From Catonia carolina (Eukaryota > Arthropoda > Insecta > Hemiptera > Achilidae), in NCBI GenBank assembly GCA_035578175.1, contig JAQMRL010000008.1, positions 91,996,541 through 92,060,540 of the forward strand: a stretch of DNA of 64,000 bases, read 5' to 3'. Below, one piece after another: positions 26,301-38,300 of the stretch (position 1 is its first letter; each line of letters opens with the position of its first letter). A program made the position numbers and the translations under genes. The notes under the pieces are model-generated. The model did no database searches, was not told where the DNA came from, and saw nothing but the letters and a program-made list of their open reading frames with translations.

Positions 26301-29300
26301 TCCACCTGCGCTCGATAGAAACTACCGAGAGGAAAATCATCAGAAGAATCATCGGGCCGACTCAAAATAAAGAGGGAGAATACAGGCTCAGAAGTAACGA
26401 AGAAGTATATTCCTTCACCACACCCATAAGAGAAGTCATCCAGCAGAGACGACTGGCATTCTTCGGCCACATAGCGAGGATGCATGACTCCAGACTAACG
26501 AAGCAGTTATGGAAGTACTGGGAGGGCAGGAAAACTACAACGAGATGGCACAAGGAGATCCACGAGACGATGCTGGTGAATGACATTACGGGCGAAACAC
26601 TTCTCAATAGAACAGAAATGAAGCAGAAAATTGAGAATCTAAAGTGCTTGGGAGGGCCGAGGAGAACGGGAACGGCCTGGACGGAGGAGCGAAAAAGATC
26701 ACATGCAGAAAAAATGAAGGCAGCATGGGTCATCCGGAAACTGGCTGGAACTAAGAGAAATGCATCCCTAGTAGGATCTAACAAGAAATAATAATAATAA
26801 ATGATTTTTACTCATAACATGATAAAATGATTTAATTATTGTTTCACGACCCCCCTATAATATCACCACGACCCCCAGGTTGAGAATCACTGATGTAGAG
26901 CATAAAAAATGTAGTAAATGAGGCAAGTTTAAAAAAAATCGTAGAACCAGTTTTTGAGAAAACTACAAAAACGTGGAAAATTGCAAGAATAAACTAGGCC
27001 TACTAGTTCCGGTTGACCAATTGAAATGTATGTGTCGAATTCCATAGTGGATCCCTAACTGAGTTTTAAGTTTCAACTTCATACATGTAAGAGACTTCAT
27101 GTATACGAGAAAGTAAAAATAGTTTAGATTTTAAATGGCGTTTCAACACGAACATTTGTAGACCGTATGTTTCACAAACCGGCCGCATTGGCGTAGTTGG
27201 TAAAGTGCTCGCCTCTCATCATGCGGTCTTGGGTTCGAATCCCATTCAGGCACGGCATATTTTCATACATTACAAAAAATCATTTCATCATTCATCGTCT
27301 GCATTAGCAGTAATTGCAGAACAGTCTGACATTAAACAAAAAAAAAAACACTTACATATATGTGTGTCATTTATTTACTAGTTTTTAAATCCACAAGTGT
27401 TCATTTTCAAATCTATACATACAAATGAATATTTGTTTGTCCCTTATGCATTCCTAAACTGTTCAACTGATTAAAATTAAATTTTACCTATAGATTACTC
27501 AATTTCTGGAGCAGATTTTAAGCTTTTGAAAATCTCGATCTGATCAGTAGAAAGAAATTTAGGGCTTAAATCTTGTTTTTATGCTTTTGAAAAAGTTACA
27601 GGTTCAACTTTTAAAATACAAATGTTTAAAACAAAGAACAAATCAGAACACCTTCAGATTTAATTGTGTACGCACCAGATGAAAAAACGAAAAAAATACA
27701 TATCCAAGAACACTTCAATAAAAAAAATGAGCACAGCATTGTTATAACGAGTTCTCTTTAAATTCAATTTTTGTAGGTGTAGCAACGCGTGCAAGGTACA
27801 GCTAGTGTATTTTATATAATTTATATATCTTTTATAAGTTAGCATGTTCAAATGACAAGGAATTGGGCCAAGAGGAATTGAGAAGTTTAAGAGAAACTAT
27901 ACAAGGAAATTAACAAAACATAAATGGAGTTTCAATGTACACGGCACATAATGATAATGTTGAATACCACTACCAATCTTTCTTTAATACTAATGAGATC
28001 AGTTTATTATAATTTTATGAAAAATTTATAAAATAAACTGTACTCACTTGTTAATAAATACAACTAACATGCTTTTCTTTTTTTATTATTAGATAGCAGA
28101 TACACCGCAAGCGCTGGCTTTTCATACAGTTCTACTAAATTTGTCCCAAATGGAAACATATAATTCTGATATGTAAGTAAATGAGGTTTACTATTATAAA
28201 CTATTTTAAGGAAAACATTTGATGCAGTAGCGTAGATAAGGGGGGTCCAGGGGGTCCAGACACTCCCCGAAATATAAAAAGAAGAAAATATTTTTATAAA
28301 GATTGATAAATTTTACCAATAGCAGGAAACCAACAAAGTTAAATTAAATCTTCTTCTTCTTCTTTTAGTGCGCTATCCATTTCGGATGTTGGCGACCAGC
28401 ATGGCAATTCTCACTTTGCTGACTGCAATACGGAAAAGTTCAGCAGATGTCTTTCCGGTCCATTCCCTGAGGTTGTGTAGCCAGGATATTCTTCTTCTTC
28501 CTGGTCCTCTCCTTCCATCTATTTTCCCTTGCACAATGAGCTGTATCAAAGAGTATCTGGACTCATTCCGCATGAAGTGTCCCAAATACTGAAGTTTACG
28601 GATCTTGATGGTGTTCAATATTTCTCTGGATTTCTTCATCCGTCTCAGAGCTTCATTTGTTACATGCTCTGTCCATGATATGTTAAGCATTCTCCGGTAC
28701 AAACACAATTCAAAGGCTTCTATACGTTTAATCATACTATTTATAAATTAAATAAATAACTAAAATAATTTAAACTAGCATCACTTAACGAACTTCTTTA
28801 GTATTAGTTATTTATTCAGATCATTATAAAATCACCGCTTGTTTTAAGGTCATTTTGGGTTGTGTTGGTCTCAGCTTTTTAGGTCATGTATAAAAACACT
28901 CACCCCTCTATATCGGGTGGAAGGGGCTCATTCTCCTGCACTGAAAAGAGTTTTGAGCGATCTAAACCTTCTGTCAAGGATGATTGGTAAGGTCCGACAG
29001 GGAATGTATGACAACCGATTCACAAAAAAAATTTTTAAGACATTAAACAGTAGACCTAAGGTGTCTGATAATGTTGGATAAATGGTTTAAAGAAGTCAGA
29101 AAGTATACTAAAAAACCCGGAATAAACTGAGAACTTAATGATCCAAACCGAATTCAGACAACTAATTACGCGTTTTAAAGGCTCCATGAAGAGTAAAAAT
29201 GGAACTCCAGACAGAAGAAAGAAGAAAAGGCTACTGTGAGCGAATGCTGAGGATGTATGTTGCAAAAACAGTTTTCAGAAACACAAATTCACCTCACATG

Positions 29301-32300
29301 GTTTTGGCCTATAGGAGGGAAAAATACTGGGTGGAAATTATAAGTTGAAATTTCCATTGAAAAAACAAAGGGTTTTAAGTTTTTAAGCACTTTGAGGAAA
29401 TAGAGGTATTATAATGCGAGCACAAACAAAAGAACCTCCTAAAAATGAACTCTACTGTGCAGAGAAAGCAAAAACAATGGATCTGTCACATTCTTTCTCT
29501 CTCACGCAGCCTGCTAGTAGAGGGGATCAGTTGAAAACAGTTCGTCTATTTGTGCACTATTCACAGCGCGAAAGTTCATGACACTTGCACGAATGTTCTT
29601 TTGATAGTTTTCTATCTATAGTAGATACATTATGTCAAAACTGACACCCGAAACAAAATTTTTACCTACGCCACTGATTTTTATGAGATTATTTTAATTA
29701 CATTGTAATAGAAGAGAAACTAATCAATGACAATAGGTATTTTATTGTATAATGAAATATAGGTTGTGGATTCTCCATATACAATTCAATCTGCGAAGAA
29801 AATTTGCACCATTTATTTTATTATTAGAGCTATTCAGAAAATAACCTCCATTTAGTCGTTGTTCATCAAAAACATCTTCTTTACGTGCCATCTCCTCCAA
29901 GAAGGTTGGGAACCATGATTTTAGTCGCTGTAGCTTTAAACAAATCAGGGGAGCTACACCTGAACCATTTTCTCTATTTTCAGGATATGCATCTTCTACC
30001 ACGACCTCTTATATCTATAATTTACCCCTAAATTATCATGCGAGGTACTTTTCCCTTCTCATCACATGACCCAAGTATTGCAGTTTTCGTATTTTTCTCC
30101 TCTCCTACTCCTCCTTCTCCTACTTCTTCTTCACTTCACGGATTAGGCAACTCCTCATCATTCCCCTCAGACAACCAACACCCCTTTGACCATTTGGCTT
30201 ATAATTCATTGCCAACCTAGCCAAAAAGTTTCCCTTCAAGCGTTCCTGATGATGACTGCTATTCCAGTTGATTCTGAACTCATTGATATTCTCCAGGCTA
30301 AATATTTGGAACTTTTGCCTTATAATGTCACTTCTTATCTTGTCCTCAAGAGTGCAGCCCTTCACTGCCCAAAGAAATTTAATTTCTGCAGCTAGCTTTT
30401 AAGCCCTTCATGCGTTCCTGATGACTACTACTCCAGTTGATTCAGAACTCATTGATCTTCTCCAGGCTAAATATTTGGAACTCTTGCCTTATAATGTCAC
30501 TTCTTATCTTGTCCTCAAGAGTGCAGCCCTTCACTGCCCAAAGAAATTTAATTTCTGCAGCTAGCTTTAAAGCCCTTTATGTGTTCCTGATGATGATGAC
30601 TACTACTCCAGTTGATTCTGAACTCATTGATCTTCTCCAGGCTAAATATTTGGAACTCTTGCTCTATAATATTACGTCTTATCTTGTCCTCAAGAGTGCA
30701 GCCCTTCACAGCCCAAAAAATTTAATTTCTGCAGCTCTGACTTGGGTTAGTTCTCTGTTTGAAAGCACCCATGCCTAACTGCTATATGTATTATAACTGG
30801 TACTACCATAGTTTTGTAGAACTTTAGTTCCGTTTCCTCTTTTGTTTAGTGCTTTAGGGTTCTGTGAATTGTCCCGCAAATGTGCCTAAATTTATCACAT
30901 CATATGAATTAATTCTAATTAATTCAAAGTGTAAAACAAGTAAAAATTTGAGTTCTTCAGAGAACTGCAACCGGATGAACAGTCATGTTCCTTTGTAATC
31001 ACTTACTGGTAGCTCCATGTACAAAAAGTCCATGACTGAAGTTACTAAACGGTTTAGTCTGGATTCAGTAGCATTGCGTATAAATGGCATTATTGTTACA
31101 GAATGTAGTAATTAACAAGTAACTTGAGGCTGCTTATGAATGTGTATTGTGATTAATTAATAATAATTTAGATTAACAGATTTATTATAAAAATTTTAAG
31201 TACAAAAATTGTAATTAAATATTTAAAAAATTCCAGAGATAGAATGTGGGAATTATTGGAAGAGATAACTTCAAACATGGCAAGAAATAACAAATTTGAA
31301 AAACAGACTCTAAGTAAAAGATCGTGTACGAGAGAGACGAGTACCCAAACTGTAGGAGGTGGGAAAAGATGGGCTGGATTACGTAGAATAAACAACAGTT
31401 CGATAGGAATACAAGTTGACACAAAAGACAATAATTTTTATAAAACAGATAGTAATATTTCACTTTGTAATACATTATCTTCATTATCAATTCCGTCATC
31501 ATCAAGTTTTTCATTATCAGAAGATAATTTATTAAGCAGTACCGCGGACGAAACAGAAACAAACAGTATTAGTTCAAGTGAGTCAAAGATATTAATTCCA
31601 GAAATACCAGTGCCTCAACCTTTACCTAATTGTGAATTAATAGTTATATATCCACCTGTGCTTCAACCAGTACCTGAAAAAGTATTTAATACAAACTTGA
31701 AAATAGATAGTATTCCAATCCCACCACCTTTACCGATTCAAAAAGCCCATATTCCTGTTCCACCACCTTTACCAGATGCATCGCCAGTATTACAACCGAT
31801 AGCACAAGCACCAACCCTTCCACCACCACCACCTCCCCCACCGCCAATGCCAGAACTTTTTATCCCAGAATCACCACCGCCGCCGCCACCACCACCACCA
31901 CCACCTCCTCCTGCACCCCCATTACCTGACTTATTAGTAAATAATAACTTGTCACGTAGCGATTTGGACAAACTAACTGACAATCCACAACCATCCACAT
32001 CAGCAACAACACCACCTCCTCCACCACCACCAGCACAGACCAATCAAGATGGACAATTACCGATATACAAAAACTATCAATGGCCACCTACACTACCACT
32101 TTCAACTCCGCCAAAGTCACTTGCTATGAATAATACGACACAAGATTTGATAAACAATGAAAAACTAACAAGTACACCAACTGGTCATATGACGCTGCCA
32201 TCTAGAAGAATAACACCGTTAGCGACTGAGTTTGTGCAAAATAAATACAATACTTTACCACATCCAAGTAAAAAGATGAAAACATTAAATTGGACAAAAG

Positions 32301-35300
32301 TGCCGAGTCAAGTTATAGGTAAGTTAATAACTCTTATTATCTCTGTTTATTCGAATGTTATTATGTTGATGTGAATTACAATAAGTTTATTACTTTCTCT
32401 TGCTTATATGAATATATAGGAAGTAAAGTATTGTTTTCATGTCCATTTTTCGAAATCGAGTTTTCACCAGATCTACTTGTTTTCAGACCCCCTGACGCCA
32501 AAAAACATGTTTTTAGCAATTGGTCCGTGTGTGTGTGTGTGTGTGAACAGAATATCTCAAGAATGGAACATCGTACGAACTTAAAACTTGAAACTTAGTT
32601 ACATACCACTACCAGACCCAACACAAACATTTTCATCAAAATCGGTCAACTGGAAGTAGTAGTTTATTCGTGTAATTTTTCACTTTTTTGCGATTTTCTT
32701 AAAAACTGGTCTAAGATTTTTTTTTAAAATCGCCTGGTTTACTCAATTTTTTATGCTTTACACGATAGGGTAGGCGCCATGTTTGCTGAAATTCTTGGTG
32801 AGGCTGTTTTACGTAAAAAAATTGTTTTTTTAAGATTACGGCTTTAATATGCATTTTAGCGCAAAAATTTATATAATAAAAGTTGTAGAGAATTTAAAAT
32901 CCTACAGTTTTTTTTCAAACATTTTTTTGTATAACGCTTAGTTTAGCGGTAATTAGCAATTTTCTGTTTTTTTCTCAAGAAAACGTGTGAAAAATCAATT
33001 TTTTTAAGATTTCAGGCTTAGTATGCATTTTACGACAAAAGAGTATATAAACAAATTAATAGGGAATTAAAAGATCTACAACTTTTATTTAGAGCATTTT
33101 TCTCTGCACAGCCTAGTTTAGCGTGAAAGAGTGATTTTCCGTATTTTAAATCCAAACCGAGTTCGATTTTCATTTTGCGTCTTTCACTTATGATTAAAAT
33201 AAGGTTATGTTTTTTGAGGTTAGGTTTCTGTTTATTTCTAATGTTTTATTACTAATGTTAGGTTTATTGTTAATTATTTGCATTGGCAAGAGAAAGTCGT
33301 GTGAGTGTTTCACATCAGATTTTTTTTAAGATATGAATCCAAAATGCTAGTTTACTATAACGCTTTTCATTGTCATTGTTGATGAGCTCTGCTATTCCAC
33401 GCGTTTAGACAAATTAGAACGTCTGCCAGCATTATAAGATTGTACGAATGTAACAGCCTGACAAATATTACGCACGCATGCATATAAGAGCTGCAGTAGT
33501 TCACTCGTGTCTTGCATCTTGTACTGAACATGTCGATTATAGAACATATTAACATGCAATAATTTAAAATATAATCAGCTGGTTGCATGTTCATAGGTTA
33601 TAATTGTCATTGAAAGACCAAAAAATCTGGTGTGAAATACTCACACAACTTTCTCTTGTCAATGCAAATTATTAACAATATAACCTAATTAGAAATAAAC
33701 AATAAATATTAGAAATAAACAAAAAAACAAACCTCAAAAAACATAACCTTATTTTAATCATGAGTGAACGATGCAAAATGAAAATCAACCTCAAGTTTGG
33801 CTTAAAAATACGGAAAATCACTCTTTCATGCTCGGTAGAGAAAAAGTTGTAGATCTTTTAATTTCCTATAAATCTGATTATATAGACCTTTTGTTGTAAA
33901 ATGCATGCTAATGGTGAAATCTTAAAAAAATATCTATTTTTTTTTACATGTTTTCATGATAAAAAGAAACAGGAAATCGTTAATCTAATACTGCTAAACT
34001 AAGCGTTATAAAAAAATGTTTGAAATAAACGTTGTAGGATTTTAAATTCTCTACAACTTTCATTATAAACATTTTTGCGCTGAAATGCATATTAAAGCCT
34101 CTACTTAAAAATGTTTTTACGAGAAAATAGCCTCCCCAAGAATTTCAGCAGACATGGCACCTACCTCATCTTATAGAGCATAAAACATTTAGTAAACGAG
34201 GCGATTTAAAAAAAAAAATTGTAGGAGCCGTTTTTGAGAAAATCGCAAAAAGTGAAAAATTACACTTATAAACTACTACTTCCGGTTGACCGATTTTTGA
34301 TGAAAATGTTCATGTTGAGTCTCGTAGTAGTTTCTAACTTAAGTTTCAAGTTTCAACTTTGTACGCTATTCCGTTCTTGAGATTTTTGTTCACGTACACA
34401 CACACACACACACACACACACAAATCGCTAAAAACATGTTTTTTGGGTTCAGGGGGTCTGAAAACGTGTAGATCCAGTGATAACTCGATTTTGAAAAATC
34501 AACATGAAAACAATATTTTCCTTCCTATATAAATATATATTCATATTGGTAAGAGAAAGTAAAAATGGCTGATGAAATATAAAAGAGCCATGAGAGCAAG
34601 TATTGGCAACGTTGCTGGCAAGTTATTTGCTAGCTATGAAGTGGGCAGGGGGCAATGCGTACATTCAGAGCTACACAATCAATAGTTTAGTAGTTTCTGG
34701 CTGTTTCCGTAGCGTAGTGATAGCACGCTAGCCTACAACGTGAATGTCTCAAGTTCAATTCTTGGCTAGGATAAGGAAATTATCACAAGTTAAAACCTAC
34801 CGTTATACGAGGTGTGGCTATTAAATAACGAGACTGACATTGTAAAAAATTTCATTTTTATTTTATACATTATCACTTATTGTCCCCTTCAATATACACT
34901 CCTTCTCTCTATCCCTACAATGCTCCATGCGAATTTTCCATTGTTGGAAACAGTGCTGGAAGTCATCTTCTGTCAGCTCCTTCAGGAGACGTGCCGCTTT
35001 ATCTTTTACAGCTTCCACAGACTCAAATCTTGTCCCTTTTAATGCAGATTTCACCTTAGGGAACAGGTAGAAGATAATAAAATGTGATGAAATATGGTTT
35101 TTTACTTATGATACGGAAACAAAGCGCCAATCCATGCACTGGAAGAGCCGAACTTCACAGAGAGCTAAAAAAGCTTGAATGAGCAAATCAAAATTTAAAG
35201 CAATGATGATTGTTTTTTTTTTATATCCATGGGATTGTATACCTTCACTGGGTTCCTGAAGTTCAAACAATTAATCAATATTACTACCTTGAGGTACTCT

Positions 35301-38300
35301 CTAAACTATGTCAAAGAGTAAGGAAAGAACACCCCGAAATGTAGAAGGACAAATCATGGGTTTTCCAACAAGACAATGCGCCAGTTCATTCCGCGTTATC
35401 TGTCAAGAGGTTCTTAGCCAAGTACAGCATCTCAGTGTTAGAACATCCACTATATTCACCAGATCTTGCACCATGTGATTTCTACGTGTTCCCTAATATG
35501 AAATCTGCATTAAAAGGGACAAGATTTGAGTTTGTGGAAGCTGTAAAAAGAAAGCGGCACGTGTCCTGAAGGAGCTGACAGAAGATGACTTCCAGCACTG
35601 TTTCCAACAATGGAAAATTCCCATGGAGCATTGTAGGGATAGATAAGAAGTGTATATTGAAGGTGACAATAACTGATCATGTATAAAATAAAAATGAATT
35701 TTTTTACAACATCAGTCTTGTTATTAAATAGCCACACCTTGTATAACCCATCATAGTTGCTAACAACTGAGCTGTTGATACAATTTTAAAATATATAAAT
35801 AAAATAAAATAAATTAGTAGTTTCTACAGTCTAATTGTTATACCTAATTTATATATATAAATCATATTACCGCCACTGCTGAAATTTTATGTACATTAAA
35901 AATTGTTGCAGTTGTTTCTATCTTAATTATTCAGCTAGCTTTAAAATGCATGTACCTAGCTATGTGCCACCATAAGCAAGTCTATAGATTACATAAAAAT
36001 GTATTATGATAAAAACATAATTTCCTTCGTGTTTTTTTATATTGATGTTATTTATATTATTGAATTTCTTTTCAGAAAAATCATTGTGGTCAAACACAGA
36101 AATGCCTAATGCATTACCAGTCGACTATGACAAAATGGAAGAACTTTTCTGCCAAAAGCCAAAAGCTAAAGTTGGATCACCATATTCAATGAGATTAGGC
36201 GCATCATCAAAACCAGTTACACAAACTATTAATTTATTAGAAAATAAACGAAGTTTAGCTGTAAATATATTTTTAAAACAATTCAAATCTGGTTCGACAT
36301 GTGTAATCAACTCACTAATGACTGGTTCTGGCCTTTCTGCTGAAAAATTGAAGGCTTTGAAACGACTGTTACCAGAGAAAGGAGAAGTAAGTTTTAGCAA
36401 TTATTTATCAATAGGTGTATGCCTGAAGTGTAATGTTTTTTTTTTACAATACCCTTATTTCTAGAGTTCCATTAGGCCAATCTAATGATTATCTGTAAAT
36501 TAGCTGTTAATTTAAACCTCTTGGGCACCCACTTTCCCAATTGCCAAACAAATAATTGAATCTTTCACTATAATTAGATCCACAGAATAGTGAGCTTGCA
36601 CTTATCAGCTGTTGTTGCCACATTTACAATAGCACTATTTACTATTATTGCTCTGTGGGAGATTAACCCTTTATAGGCAGTACTAAGGAGAAACATGTAC
36701 ATGTTAAATGTAAAATTATGCTTTATAAGGACTTAAGTAATGTATTTCTATTGCCAGAACAGTAAGATATTTCTTTTTTGTTGATGTTAAGCTCTGGTAA
36801 GTTTACTTACCAAGGAACGTTTATTGAAATGGAAATCACAAAAGTTTTAGTGGTAAGAATGCTTATTAAAACAACTTGTAGTACTATATCACAAAAAATT
36901 TGTAGAATACTTTATCTTAACTTTTTATTAGCATGAATGCTTGCTTTCCCATGAAAATCCGGTTAGAAAAACCCAAATTTTCTAAGCTCTGTGCAAAAGT
37001 ATCACAAAAACTACACGGTAGCGTACGCTAGTATGGATCCTCACCACATTCGTGCAACTTACGAAGCAAATGGTCGCTGCGCACTAATTTCAAATTCTGG
37101 ATAGCCTACTTACCAGAAAACATCTATAAAACCATAAAATTCCAATAAGGTTCAACTGCATAGCTTATTTTTAAATAAAATCGACCTTATTGACAGTGGT
37201 AAATATACTTACCAAAGACCTATAAAGGGTTAAGCGATAAAAATATTACCACATCAATAGTTTTTCCTCATTTATTTCACAGCATTTAATTTTTTTTTTT
37301 TTTGTCGTTGTCAGTCTCTTGACTGGTTTGATGTGGTTCTCTAAGCTGTTGCCCATAACAGGTTGGGGGGTTGTTAATTTATTTGCACTTGCTCTGCTAG
37401 TTCCAGGGCCAACAAGAAATAGTTCTGTTTCTTATCGTACGGTCAGCCATATAAATGACTGAAGCATTTAAGAACAGAAGAAGTAGAGGTGTAAAAGACA
37501 CTAATCAAGAGTTATCTCCTCTGAGAGAAATGAATTTCATCATTACACAGCCAGACTGTAGTGACTGAAGTGAAGGTATCCTTTGCAAGGTGGAAAATAC
37601 TTTTCAGAGAGCCTGGCACGCTGACAAGCACACTCAGTGAGGAAGACAAAGGTAAACTCCCTCACTCCTTGTTTTACTTAGTAAAGCCTCAAAAGGTTCA
37701 AACCAGCCTTTTGGTTGTAGACCTAAACAACAATTTTGTAGTACAACTTTAATTTTCATAAAATTAACAAAGGTGCTGCCAATTTTATATTTTGTAAAGG
37801 TAAACTAAAATATTCAATCTCAAATATGTTATACACTATAGTATAAAGTTTTCCAAGCAATTACCTTTCCTATTTAATAACTAAGTTTCTAAGTTTAGAA
37901 GGGACGCAACTTTTTTTCAAAACCAACCCGTATATAAACTTGTACAAAATTTACAAATTGTGAATATCACAAAATTAAAGTTATATTTTATTTAATTTCA
38001 GTTATCTGTAATTGAAGCTCACAAATCAGATGGAGTGTTGGGTGTAGCAGAGAAATTTTTCCAGCAGCTTTCAGAGATAACTAATTACGAATTAAGAGTT
38101 GAAGCCATGCTTCAGGTAATGTGAATAATGATTTAACAAGCTTATTTTTTATAAAACATATTGTGTAAAATTCAATAAAAAATGTATTACAGAGAAATAT
38201 CTTAATACCCTCTCATGAGTTCTTAATGTTGAGAAAGAATGAAAACTACAAAAATTACAATAATTTAAAGTAATGATTTTAAAACCATTCTAAATAGAAA

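Larger units (their letters stand above)
22990..26892 (+). mobile_element. hAT element with nested insertions and an 8-bp target duplication
   Basis: Ends are CAGTGATTTTCAAACTT and, reversed, CAGTGATTCTCAACCTGG, the family style of hAT elements with GCGATCCCC/CGACCCCC subterminal words. ATGTAGAG flanks both sides (22982-22989, 26893-26900). It carries a C-terminal transposase fragment, an SRE-B, two 484-bp direct repeats around an HLE-A, and a LINE tail. The host copy without these would be about 1.3 kb or less, so it is internally deleted. Confidence 0.88.
19305..27118 (+). mobile_element. Old HLE-A copy carrying a deep nest of insertions
   Basis: The pieces are collinear with the HLE-A consensus: 19305-19426 (start through ATGAGTGAATGAC), 22060-22140, 22620-22989 (through TTTCAGCAGACATG and ATGTAGAG) and 26893-27118 (ATGTAGAGC through TACGAGAAAGTA). 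The gaps hold an APE/RT LINE, a Jockey-like piece and a hAT element. It starts seven bases after an INF2 splice donor. Confidence 0.75.

Noticed and set aside
27178..27260. Possible true tRNA gene
   Set aside because: A and B boxes are present, but the sequence continues into a SINE body and A tail, with no matching acceptor stem; a second truncated copy exists at 17141.
28860..29081. Short forward frame in the hAT-like element
   Set aside because: No recognised motif, and the neighbouring frames are broken; insufficient support for a gene.
29742..30002. Possible mariner C-terminal fragment (reverse)
   Set aside because: Only one weak end-like word and an unconvincing protein match; reported as unassigned.
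31738..32087. Reverse-strand glycine- or valine-rich frames
   Set aside because: They are antisense shadows of the INF2 proline-rich FH1 exon.
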